A stretch of DNA of 64,000 bases from Carya illinoinensis. Taxonomy: Eukaryota > Streptophyta > Magnoliopsida > Fagales > Juglandaceae. The position numbers and the translations under genes were made by a program. The stretch spans positions 7,710,501 through 7,774,500 of the forward strand of contig NC_056758.1 of NCBI RefSeq assembly GCF_018687715.1, read 5' to 3'. Of the stretch, positions 12,400 to 23,659 are shown one piece after another; positions within the stretch are counted from its first letter, which is position 1, and every line of letters starts with the position of its first letter. Below the pieces are notes generated by a model, which ran no database searches, had not been told where the DNA came from, and saw only the letters and a program-made list of their open reading frames with translations.

Positions 12400-12899
12400 G
12401 ACTCTATAAGGCCAATCTTTATTTTTTTAATTATTTAAAATTCTTTAAATATTATTTTAAAAATTAAAAAAGTAAAAAATAATTAAAAAATATTTTCTTA
12501 ATCACTAAAAAAAAAAAAGCGCAAACTAATGACTTTTGTATGCGGCTTTTGTCCGTGGGAATATTATTTCCCTTTATTTTATATTGAATTATATATTTGT
12601 AAACCTATATAAAGGCAAATATGTGGTCATGCAATCAAAAGAAGCTCTCATGTACATGGGTATATTAATCGATCAAGCGCATGCATGCGCGATGGTACCG
12701 AATTTATATATTATATGATCCATGAGTGTACGTAACTACCACATAACTATGTGTAATCTTAAGTAACCATATTGTATAAAAGCGATTGGATAACCTCGAC
12801 CCCTTTGTTAGAGCACTCCCAATAACTTTGTAATCTTATTGTTTAAAATACATTATCAAAACTCACTTTTTCTATTTTACATACTGACTTTTATATTAT

Positions 12900-13070
12900 G
12901 AGCAATGCTACGTACAATCTCCATTTGAGGATTGCAATGTAAGCATAGGTAATTTTATTTTTAAAATTTTTTAAAATTACTAAAATATCTCTCTTAAAAT
13001 AATATTTTTTCTCATTTAATAAAGAGTCTACACATACAGTCTCCAAGTGGAGACTGCAAATAGAATTTCT
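12900..13070. mobile_element. MITE, agcaatgctacgta family (copy 3 of 3), nested
   Basis: The best-preserved copy. The left end gagcaatgctacgtacaatc and the complement of the right end, agaaattctatttgcagtc, align over about 35 bases, including ctccatttg / ctccacttg. It sits inside the element at 12811-13805, so it inserted later. Confidence 0.7.
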
Positions 13071-13202
13071 GTTTATTAATATACCATACATTAACTTATC
13101 TATTTTTTCTTTATATCATTTAAATATTATAATTTATAATATTTTTTATTCATTTCCAATATTTTTTCTAATTATCAATAATATCCTTCTATTTTTTAAT
13201 AT

Positions 13203-13607
13203 TTACAATTTCTCTCCGTATTTATTTATCACTTCTCTCTCTCCCCGAAAACCCAGAATAGCAGAAAAAATTTGAAACTCAACAAGTCGCTTCCTATTCA
13301 AACCCTCACTACGACACTCTCTTTGCTCCTTCAATCTTGTGGCAAGAAACTTTTGATACTCGGCAGCCTCTGACTTCACCTTGGCAATTCTCTTCTTCTT
13401 CTCTGCAATCCTTCCTCGCTTCGTCTTCAAAGTCATTCCGAGCTTTCGTAGTAAATGACCTGCGATAGTTGTTGACATACTTTCGAACACCATCCTCCTT
13501 CGAGAGATCATTGAAATGTTTACGGATCTTTGATGCCCTCTTCGAAGAGAGAAACTCCACAGTACTGGGTTGGGGACGAGTCGAGGCAGCAGCTGAGGCG
13601 TCTGCAA
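13203..13607 (-). pseudogene. Unidentified coding fragment, lysine/arginine-rich coiled-coil-like
   Basis: A 134-codon frame overlapping a second open frame at 13309-13560, suggesting an old coding segment with a frameshift between them. The better part is charged and helical (about residues 60-110, with [18 protein letters not shown]), like a coiled coil. No family is recognised with confidence. A weak likeness to the kinetochore subunit Spc25 (a coiled coil followed by an ILGFR-type segment) was noticed but is not sufficient. Its place inside a PIF-like element suggests capture of a host exon. Confidence 0.3.
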
Positions 13608-13808
13608 ACGAAGGTGAGAAAGCGGAAGACAGAAATTAATTAAAAAATGCTTACATTCATGAACAGTGTCATGCTATATGTAGTGGTAACACTGTAACAA
13701 ACTAAAAAATATAGATGAAGTAGAGAATCGGTTGGATGTACATTTTAAGTTAAATTCTTCAAATTTTATAAATAGATGAATTTTACATAATCTATTGTGA
13801 GTGCTTTA

Positions 13809-14348
13809 AGCCGCTGAATGGTTTCTAAAGATGAGTTTCACCTTTAAATATCATGCACTCGATCGAGTAAATTTACATATACTTGAGCACCAATGTTTAA
13901 CATGTATGTAGTTATTAATAAGTAGGACGGCCTCGATCCGCGGTGTGCAGGGATAATAAACCATATATGTTCCCCGTAATCTTTTCTCTTTCCAATTTTT
14001 GAGCCTCTAAACCAAATAAATGCATGCATGATCTTATAAGCCACAAATAGTAAAATTTACTCATTGTCGTGGAGTGTGTAAAACTCGTGAAATATGTAAA
14101 TATTATACAGTTGTTTTAAAAAAAAGTAGAGTTTATTAATAAAAAATTAATTTTTTCATATAAATTTCGTATTTATTTTTTTTTTAAAATTAATTGTATG
14201 GTACTTGCATAATCAGAAATGCACCTATTATTTTTCTTAATAAAATTATCTCTTACTCAGAGCGCGCAAAACCCATTATCGAATATAATACACAAGATAT
14301 AGGGTTTCTAGAGCTACTTAAGCAGCCGCATAAAGTTTCCTATACATA

Positions 14349-14349
<1 letters not shown>
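13809..14349. other. Upstream region of the bHLH gene
   Basis: AT-rich DNA that should include the promoter of the gene starting at 14623. A plausible leader begins around 14260-14340. No TATA box can be assigned with confidence. Confidence 0.35.

Positions 14350-14408
<59 letters not shown>
14350..14408. repeat. (GA)n microsatellite in the bHLH 5' leader
   Basis: About 26 GA dinucleotides in a row, followed by an interrupted ggagagagg. It lies some 215 bp upstream of the bHLH start codon, a common place for GA/CT tracts in plant 5' leaders, where GAGA-binding BPC factors can bind; that role here is inference. Confidence 0.9.
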
Positions 14409-14410
<2 letters not shown>

Positions 14411-14622
14411 GCAATTTATCTTCGTTCTCGATCCGATCTTCGGAAAGGCAACTTGACGCTTGGACTTAGAAGAGTAAAGAGAGAACAAAGTGAGAAGGCT
14501 AAAGGTGAAAGCTAGCTAGCCTGGGTTTGTCTGAACTATTTCTTTGTGAGTGAAAGATTCCTAGCGCCAGCAAATTCTATTTACCTATCTCGGGGTTTTC
14601 AAGTTCTTAAATACAAAACCTA

Positions 14623-17600
14623 ATGGAGTCTGCAAATTTTCCTCATCTGCATCAGCACCAAGAACAGTTTACCGAGTATTTTACTTCAGCAAATCAATCC
14701 GGATATAAAGCTTCAATCACCCGTGACTGGATTAACCCAAGCATCGTTTTGTAAGTATCTCTATTTATATAACATGGAGTACGTAGTTTATCTTCTACTA
14801 AACTAATTAAATCCATGCAATATAAGAGTACTTAACTTTATATTATACACAGTCTGAGGATTCAAGCTAGCGGTCTTGTTTTCTGATGTATTCATGAGCA
14901 TATCTATGAAGTATAAATGATGTATCTTAGCTAAGAGTACTGATATTATTAGCCGAAAATAGGGATCGGTCGATCGAAGGAAGATAAGCAATTTCACTGT
15001 AGATCAGTTTATAGCTAGTAATCAATAATTTTTCTTCCAGAGACCAAAAACATCGAGAGTACCTTTTCTTATAAGCAAAAGATCAAATTATTACTTCTCA
15101 ATCAAGCTAGTTTTATGCAAGAATATCGATCCCAGGGTTGATATGAATCAAATTAAGACCGTTTTCAAAATTTAATTCACTGGTTTATTAGTATAGCTAG
15201 CTGAGATACTTGACTAGAATAGTGTTAGTTTCCTAGGGTTTATGAGTCTCGCTGACATGGCTTGATCGTTGAGCCTGGCCATTGCTGAGTTAGGTGAGAG
15301 ATTATTCATGGGGACTGTGCATGGTGACATAATATATATAGGTGTTCTGGGGCTAGCTCATTGTTTTTGGCTGTCTGTTTGGTGTGTGCCACGGCAAGAG
15401 GTTTTTCTCTTTGTCATGCATGGATGATCATGAGGGAGATCAGTTAGCTTTGGGTGTATTTGTTTTCCAGGATTTTTGACAGTCTGTAATACTTTTTAGT
15501 CTCCCTGGCCTAGGTCCACTGTAAATGCAGTAGGTCTAAGGCAGGTAAATCTTTAAGATCTCTTTCATGTTTGTTTTGCTGTCTATTTCGCCTATTTGAT
15601 TAGTTGAATAACGATGTTTCGCTCATGTTCTTCGGTATATGGCTGTAATGATCATTGCAGAAATGATGGTAACTACAATAGCTATCTGAGTGAGAGCGTC
15701 CCAAATTCAAGAGATTTATGGCCAAAGTACTCGGTCGATGAGCCTATTCTTAGATCTTCGGTGCGTCAAGACTTGAGTTTTTGCGATGCAAAAACTACTC
15801 AGCAATCAGCAAACGAAGAAATGCACCTTGCAAAATTCAAAGAAGAGATGCCTGCAGCAGGCACTTTCCCTAAATTGAGCGAAATAGTATGCGATTTCTC
15901 AAATGCAGAAGCATCACATCTGCTAACCCCAAAACATGAACAGCAGTGTTCTTCTGATTTATTTGAGAATCTCTGCCTCGGCCACTTCTCCGCTGGTGCC
16001 CATATCGCTGGACAACAGCCTAATTCGGCTAGAGATTTGTACTCCAATACACACAACTCTGAAAGTTTTGGAGGAGTAGCTGAATCCAACAGATCATATA
16101 ATTTCAGTCATATTTTCCCATCCTTTTCACCCTCGTATTTTTCTTCTTCATTAGCTTCAAATTCTCTAGGCTTGAACTTGCAAACATTGGATCTCTTGAC
16201 ATCCACCAATACTGGTGGGAATTTTAGCCAGCCTTCACACGATATTTTAGGTGTTCGTAAAGGATCGAGTGTATCTCTAAGCCCGGATCACATGCATGAA
16301 CTGGCTGATAGTCCATCAAACAGCTCCAACAAGGTGGGTATCTTCTTCTTCTTCTTCTCCTCGTGGGTTTAGAGGTTTAGATCGAAGGAAAAGAAACTCA
16401 TGAGCTTACTGCAAAGCATGTCGATTTTCTCCGTCAGTTTTACCTATGTTTTCGATCCCCTGATTAATTATTTACATGTGCAGATAACTTTTGCTTAATA
16501 CATGTACTAATAATTAGTATTTATATTGATCTCTTTTCATGTCTCTTATTTCTAGACTAAAAGCATATTAATATTTCTCATTTCCACGATATTCCATATT
16601 ATAAACTTTACTCTCTTAAATTATAAAAGACGACAGCTTTCATGAATGAAGTTACAAGAGCAAAAAGACCTAGCCGTTCTTCTGATCAGTCAAAGGAGTC
16701 TCATGCAGAAGCTAAGAAGTCGCGATCAGTGTCACGGTGCTCATGCCCACCACTGAAGGTGATTAAATATTTCTTTTTTTTAACTAAGATACCAATCTCA
16801 AGTCAAAGTTTACTCCACTTTATATATAAAAAGTGAGCAGCGGAATTAGTTTTAAATTATTAGGTACGAAAGGAGAAACTAGGAGACAGGATTGCAGCTC
16901 TTCAAAAGTTGGTGGCACCTTTTGGCAAGGTACTATATATATATATATATATTATATATTCTAAGCCATTCATTCTCCATGATCAGAACCCACTAATATA
17001 TGCGTGTAAGAGAGGCCAGGAATTATAATATCTTTAAGGCCATGCTTCGATGTACTTTATATTAATTTATTTGATATATGGTTGATGGAGATGACAGACA
17101 GACACAGCCTCAGTATTAACAGAAGCAATTGGATACATACAGTTCCTTCATGATCGAGTGCAGGTGCATGATTACTTTCTTCACCTTAATTTCCGACCTT
17201 TGATTATGTCCTCTTAATTATAAATGCATCATATCTTATATATATAAATGAAGTAATGCCCAGGAAGCTGCATGATCTAGCAATCGGGTGGAAAGGTTTT
17301 GCTAGCTAGGGTTTGTGTACGTACACTAGCTAGTGGAATATATTCATAAATTAAAAAGCTAGGTCTCTCTACTATAGGATGAAGCTCCAAAGCTATATAT
17401 ATATATATGTTACCGTTTTAAGGTATATAAGTGCATGAGACTACATCAGATAAAACAACGCATGCAATGGCTAGCTAGTTGGTGAACTAAATTAAAGGAT
17501 ATGTATGCTCTTCCCAGTACTAGAACGTCTAGCACTCAAAATGGTTTTGAATATCCCTGCAGAACTTGAGCATGCCTTATATGAGGTCTTCGCGCAGCAA

Positions 17601-17854
17601 GCCCATAATAAGATCAGCCATGCAACTGGTATGATATATATATACATATAGATTCTCAGATAGAATACAATATTATTTCCAGAAAATAATCTCACAGCTT
17701 CTTACATTTTTTTTTTTTTAAATAATGGCAGGGTTTGAGCAAGGAAGGATATGGAACTGATCATGATCAAGCGAAGCCAGACCTCAGAAGTAGAGGGCTG
17801 TGCCTTCTGCCAAAATCTTGTGCATCATATATTACTGGTTTTGATCATCACTAA
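14623..17854 (+). CDS. Atypical bHLH transcription factor, bHLH110/112/123-like (7 exons, 416 aa)
   Basis: Nuclear bHLH-family regulator. Exons: 14623-14750, 15661-16333, 16630-16758, 16864-16929, 17098-17163, 17563-17628 and 17732-17854; all junctions are GT-AG and keep phase. The N-terminal two thirds (residues 1-300) is low-complexity, Ser/Asn-rich. The helix-loop-helix is at about 311-354: VRKEKLGDRIAALQKLV, APFGKTDTASVL, then EAIGYIQFLHDRVQ. The C-terminal signature DLRSRGLCLLPKSC (about 394-407) is typical of this subgroup. The usual His-Glu-Arg of the DNA-binding basic helix is absent (CSCPPLKVRKEK instead), so binding to a standard E-box is not expected. Three central exons of exactly 66 nt each are a feature of the gene. 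The exon 3 acceptor (16629/16630) is the weakest junction. bHLH110 is the closest by recall. Confidence 0.88.
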
Positions 17855-18249
17855 GGGTTTAATTGGTCACCATGGCCACTAATAATAAAGGAGACACTTT
17901 GAAGGCCAATAATATTTAAGAAGATTAATAATGCTGAAATATTCATGAAAATTATATAACCCGGCCCAGCACCTGCGCCCACTGGCTGGCTGTGATCTTA
18001 TATATGGACTTAATTTATGCTCGTCCTTTTTCTTTCTTTTCTTTTTAATTTTTTATTTTTGTAGTCTACTCTTTGCACACTGTATTTCAATCTTTCTATA
18101 CATGAAATTTTTCATGTTTAGTGGAAGAAGATTGCTTGTTCTTGAAGAATATGTTCCCTTTTAACTTGTGTTAAATTAATTCTCACATCTTCCAAAAACC
18201 TTAACAGTTGATGATATGATGAATTTAATTAATTAATCCTTATTGTAAT
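17855..18249 (+). other. 3' UTR and flank of the bHLH gene
   Basis: Downstream of the TAA at 17852-17854, with several AATAAT/AATAAA-like signals (17880-17925). Nothing else is recognised before the transposon at 18250. Confidence 0.4.
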
Positions 18250-19152
18250 TAGGGGCAACAATATGTGACATTACCAATGAATCCAACACGAATATAATAA
18301 AAAATTAGTATGTTTGGATTAATTGATATAAATAAGTTCAAATCAAAATAGGTTGACTCGGTAAGACGCGATTAATAAATGAATCAATAATGAGTCAACC
18401 CATTAAACCCAAAATTAACCTACAATAACTCATTTAAATTTTAGTATGTTTAATGAATCCAACACAAATATAATAAACAATTAGTATGTTTGGATTAATT
18501 GATATAAATAAATTCAAATCAAAATAGGTTAACCCGGTAAGACGCGATTAATAAACGAATCAATAATGAGGCAACCCATTAAACCCAAAATTAACCCACA
18601 ATAACTTGTTTAAATTTTATTTCAAATTATAATTTTATTATTGTTATATTGTAATATTGGTATTTATCAAATATATATTTATGTTATTATTATTGGGATT
18701 GTATTTTGGACATATGCTCATATTTGTTATTGTTGGGGTTTATAATATTGGTTATATTATAAATGAAAATCTGAAAAATATGGATATTTTTTGTTAGTAG
18801 GTATGTTATTTTAGATATTGTGGCTACTCATAAATATATATTTTAATTTTTATGTGAAATTATGTTAATAAGATCAAATGAATTATACGAGTTAGTTCAA
18901 GTACGTATTTACTTGAAACAAGTTGAAATGAATTGTGTTATGTTAACCTATTTCTTATTAATTATTAAACGAATCAAAATAGATTATACAACAATATGAC
19001 ACGACTTGTTATTTAAATGGATCTTGTTAAGACTTGAAGTTCTCACCTGTTTAGATTACTGAATCGTGTTCGGATTGATCCATATAGTCTAGTATCTATG
19101 ACTTGATATGACACAAACACGACGACCTTACGAACACTTATTGCCACCCTTA
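18250..19152. mobile_element. hAT-type non-autonomous element with 8-bp target duplication
   Basis: The left terminus taggggcaacaatatgtg and the complement of the right terminus, taagggtggcaataagtg, are inverted repeats. They are flanked by attgtaat (18242-18249) and attataat (19153-19160), 7 of 8 identical. The element is 903 bp with no coding frame, and carries an internal tandem duplication of about 176 bp (18276-18451 and 18452-18620). Confidence 0.8.
18276..18620. repeat. 176-bp tandem duplication inside the hAT-type element
   Basis: Two adjacent copies beginning aatgaatccaacac at 18276 and 18452. They are nearly identical, differing at a handful of sites such as cacgaat/cacaaat and gactcgg/acccgg. 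The duplication arose after or within the element. Confidence 0.85.
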
Positions 19153-19700
19153 ATTATAATATAGTATTACGAGACCTTTCATTGGTTCTTTGCTCCTTAC
19201 AAGGGAGCATGGGCGCCATCCATTAATGATGAAGAAATTAAAGAAATTGTTGAGGGTTGTTCAGATCAAGGCTAAAAATTTTAAAATCGGGTAAGTACCG
19301 ATTAATTGATCAATCGGGTGATTCAATTACCCGATTCAATTTGTTGAATCAAACTATTCTTGAAAAACTTTAATATAATATTTTAAAGATGATAAAAAAG
19401 TATAAAATGAACAATATGGCTTTAAAATTACTTTTTTGTGACTACCTTAATTAATAAGAAAATCATGTCATGAGTCCGAATAGCTTAAATAAGAATGCAA
19501 CTAATGAATCTTACCTCAAATGTACTAATTTTTCATTTGTCTCAAATATGCTCATCATTTACATAGAGTATCAATATCATATAGTGAGTTGTCCTCTTCT
19601 CTATCTTAATTTCATATTTTTATCCTTCGAGTCTTCTTCATATTTTTATCCTTCGAGTCTTCTACCATTATTGTGATACCCACATATGATAAGGATAAGC
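19153..19700. other. Spacer between two transposons
   Basis: No gene. It contains short direct repeats (tatttttatccttcgagtcttc twice at about 19615-19665) and tttaaaatcgggtaag-type sequence resembling degraded hAT ends. The last three bases (AGC) form the left target duplication of the CACTA element. Confidence 0.45.
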
Positions 19701-20939
19701 CACTACAATAAAAATAGCCTTTTACAGCGCTAAAAACAGTCGCAAAAGATCCCAAAAAATGCTGCGAATAATTATTCACAGCGTTTTGTACTGTGCCGAA
19801 CGTTAGTTGCAATTTTCTACTCACTTATAAATTAATGCAGCGATATTAAAAATTCATTGTGAATATTTGAATATTTACAGCGAATTTAGCCGCTGTAAGT
19901 ATAAAAAAAATTGCCATAGTTATAGTTCTATTTTAGTTGTAAATTGTTGGTTAAAGAAATTTGCAACGATATGTAATTGCCGTAAATATGTGTGAAACTT
20001 GCTGTAAATAATACTAATTAGTTCCAGCAAATTTAAATAATGCAGCAAATAGTTATAATTATTTGCAGTGGTTGAGTTGTACGCTAGAAATAAGATTATT
20101 CCCAGCGTTATACAGCACTGGAAATTCCACCCGTAGAGCATGTATAGACAGCAGTAGCAACGCTGTTTTCATACACTGGAAATATTTTGCAGCTTCAATT
20201 ATTTTTACCAACGAATATACTGGTGCTGGAAATACTCTCAGCCACTTCACACTGTGCGATAAATTTCAACCGAGTGGTTTGGATGCCTAATTCAAATCCT
20301 GCTCCTCTTATTCAGTTTATTCTCAAATACAACATATCTATGGTAAACCAAAAACATACATTCATCCAAATACTTGGCATTTAACAACCATATATACCAC
20401 TTTTGAATGATATAAATTCAATCATCCAATACAACATTGTATTAATTCTTTTAGTAATCAATACATTGGCATGGTGCATTAATGGAAAGTAGTGAACTAT
20501 AAATCGGAGCAGAGCAGCTAATATTATCTGTCAAGCATACATATGGATATATTCAAGAGTCACATTCTCAATAAACACACATTGCCACTGGTTCAGATGC
20601 TATGGAAGTGGAGATCATTTTGGATAATACATTGGTGGCTGGAACTGAACTTCGTTGCACCCTCAAACTATACAAACCATATGTATACCCCTTCGACTTG
20701 CATTGTGCAAACAAAGATCCAGCTGTTTGGAATATAAAAATTGAATTTTCAGTACATGAAACATTGTAATGGAAGGGAAAAAGCACATTATATATATATT
20801 ATCATTTTGAGGATCAGCCTCAGCATATTATATATTTGCATTTGGAATGTATGGATACACATACAGCATTATACCAAATATATTTTGGGTTACACATTTC
20901 TCTACTTATCTGCCTATAAGTTGTATATATATAAACTAA

Positions 20940-21434
20940 AATGGTATGCCATACGTCCCTTGCCATTTTTTATCTTTACACCCCAAATCCCTGGTCCCTC
21001 TTTCTATATAAATTAGCATCATGGATTCATATGTTGTGCCTTCAACTATACGTAGCAGCCACACAACTGCATATTTTATGTGTAACCTGAAACTTCATGA
21101 TCAATCTCTCTTAAAAATGAAGGATTCCTGTACTAAACTTCTTAAGTTTTTGAGTGAGTGACCCAAATTAGGTTGGTGTTGACAACCTTGAACCCAATTC
21201 TCAACACAATGGGCCATCACATATACAAAAATGTACCTTATGGTTTCCTCAGCCAGAATCTAATTTTAATATTAGTCAACAAGGAAAGCGCCTCAAATAA
21301 TAAAGGCACTTTCAAACTGCCTCACTCCTATACCCGCCATGCTTCGTGACAACTTCATACAATATTAATCTCTAAGTCATATGATACTCTATAACTTGCA
21401 CATAGCAAGAATGGTATGCCATACGTCCCTTGCA
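20940..21434. repeat. 23-bp direct repeat pair with internal palindrome
   Basis: The identical word atggtatgccatacgtccct plus tgc occurs at 20941 and 21411, about 470 bp apart within the CACTA element. Each copy contains gtatg-c-catac, a 5-bp inverted repeat. Confidence 0.85.
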
Positions 21435-22979
21435 TCTCATGACATGATTCATTTATGTGGCTCATGGTGATATTTTAACGTATTATTCCATAAGGATTTT
21501 CATCGAAAATTAATAGGGTCAATGCATCATTGACAGATTACAAAGAGCGCAAAACCAAATGACAGCATACGGTAGTTTTTTTTGTCCAAAAAGGAAATGT
21601 GAAGAGAAGGAAACACGCAAAAGTTATAATTGACGTTGCTTGGTTTCTTTTTCAAGTAGCTCTAGTGGTTATTTCCATTCTCAAGAATAAGACACAAAGG
21701 TAGGACAGCCTCATAATTTGTATAAGAGGCATTTTCATGTGAAAGGAAGGTAGCGGGTTGGCTATCAAATGCTCCAAGGTGATGGAGGATTGATTGAACA
21801 GGATAGTAAGGCTTTTAACATGTTGCATACAGGTCCTTTAAAGATTACAAAAATTAATCTTGCAGGGATCATAAAGAGTCATAATTTACGCAGAACCAAA
21901 CTTGGTGTATAAAAACATGACAAGCTACATGGGCCTAAACTCTATTACAGATACTCAACTACTTGACAAAAAACATTGAGAATTGAGCATGATGACTTCC
22001 AGTATGGGGTCTTGGTCCTTAGAGACATAAACACGTGCCTTTATAACTATAACCATAGAGGACTTAGATAAAATATTTAGCCAGAGTGTTTTAAATACAA
22101 CCCGTGTCTGTTTGCATGCACCTATGAGACTATTGCTATTTATGCTTATACATGTATGCAGAAAGTCAACTTTTAGATTCACCTAGATAAAACAAAATAG
22201 ACTTTAAGCATTAGCACTTATTTGAGATGAATGGATAGAGCAATAACCATCCATGTAGTTCATGAAAAAAAGTTAGGCAGGTTTATACACTAGACACATC
22301 ATTATAACTAACATGCCAATTATCAATATGATGAAGCATAGTTCATCCTATCAAACAAGGTAACGTAACAGGGCAAAGAAATAAATAACACAACCCATTT
22401 GACGTGCACAACTTCAAGAGGTTTCAGCATTGTAAGGGGAGGGGGGGTAAACAAACAACTCAATAAAATATTACATAAGCTGAACTAGTAGAAAACATCA
22501 AGTTCAGCCCTAAATTAAACATTCTCAATAAGATTAGACAAGATGGAAAAGGTTGGGACTAGATCAGCAACCTTTTCCAATACTCTCTGTGATTTTTAAT
22601 AGACCAACAGAAGTATACAACTAGTTCAATGTTTTTGGGTACCCTTTCCTTTCCTTTCTATGAATAATTAGCAACATGTGTTTTAACATGATAACTCAAA
22701 TGAACTGGCCTGAAACTAGAAAGTTATCATGGTGGCCATTTCTCTATTTATTTATTATTTAACATATGTATCTCCCATCCAACAGAAAAGGGCTCCAACA
22801 TTTCCACGTTTCCCATATAAATCAATTTACCATCTTATTTGTGTGTATTATTTATGCCTCCACACAGTTCTCCTATAAATTAGTAGTGTTATGAACTATA
22901 TTCTTGAACAGGAGTATAAAAGATACATAGCTTAAGACAGTAACATATTAACAATATCAGCAGGTGGAATGGTATTTAC

Positions 22980-23055
22980 CAGCGTAATTACTAGAGGTAA
23001 TCATCAGCACATTCCCAAACCACTTCTTTAACATTTGAACCGTTGCTCCAGAGTC
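22980..23055 (-). other. Exon-like island inside the CACTA element
   Basis: 76 nt bounded on the minus strand by a strong polypyrimidine tract and TTATAG acceptor (from 23056 rightwards) and a G|GTAAAT donor (ending at 22979). Two frames are open: one reads DSGATVQMLKKWFGNVLMIT..., the other LWSNGSNVKEVVWECADDYL then stop. Neither is recognised. It may be an exon of an accessory transposon gene or a captured host exon. Confidence 0.35.
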
Positions 23056-23659
23056 CTATAAGCAAAAGTTAAAAAAACAATTTTTCAATTGAAACTGAAG
23101 TTTTTCCCAAAAATCTCAAACCTGCATTAATTTTATTGAACACAAATTTTTTATGTTTGCATACCTAACATCTTGTGAGCATAAGCTCAGTATTAGATTA
23201 CACCTGAATATCAGTTATCATAATACTAACCCAGAATCGTCCTTTGAAGTGAAATAGGAGTTGTTTCATATGTTCTCTATCATATATAGAAAATAATCAC
23301 CCATAATTTTCCTAAGCAATAATAATCACCCTAAATGCTAAGGTCTTCCTATTAAAATGTAATTTTTTCAAGTTCACGTCTTGGATGCAGAATCAGTGAC
23401 ATCAAGAAAATATGGGGAATGAAGACATCACCTGTAAATATTATCCTCTTTTGAATTTCTGCAAATGACACAGGTTCTATTTTGGGCCTCATCACACAGT
23501 CCCAACTCTCAATCTATATATCCAAGCATGCCAAGGAAAGTATAATTGTGTTGCATAACATGACCCGCAGAGTTCATACCACGTACATACATGGTATTAG
23601 TTATCATGTACAACAAGTTGTCAAGTCCAACAGAGATTTACCATTAGTTTTTAAAGTAT

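Larger units (their letters stand above)
12811..13805. mobile_element. PIF-like non-autonomous element with an internal coding fragment
   Basis: The left end gagcactcccaata and the complement of the right end, agcactcacaata, are inverted. TTA lies immediately outside both ends (808-810 and 13806-13808) if the last base of the right repeat is lost. About 1 kb, it contains a nested MITE (12900-13070) and a minus-strand frame at 13203-13607. The element call rests on the short termini and is moderate. Confidence 0.5.
20300..23659. other. CACTA interior, left part, without an assigned gene
   Basis: AT-rich sequence between the left subterminal repeats and the transposase. Short open frames here match nothing recognised. 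One exon-like island at 22980-23055 is listed separately. A second accessory (TnpA-like) gene could have occupied this part, but none can be read. Confidence 0.4.

Noticed and set aside
13203..13607. Spc25 kinetochore gene fragment
   Set aside because: Only a coiled-coil look and a short ILGFR match; too weak to name.
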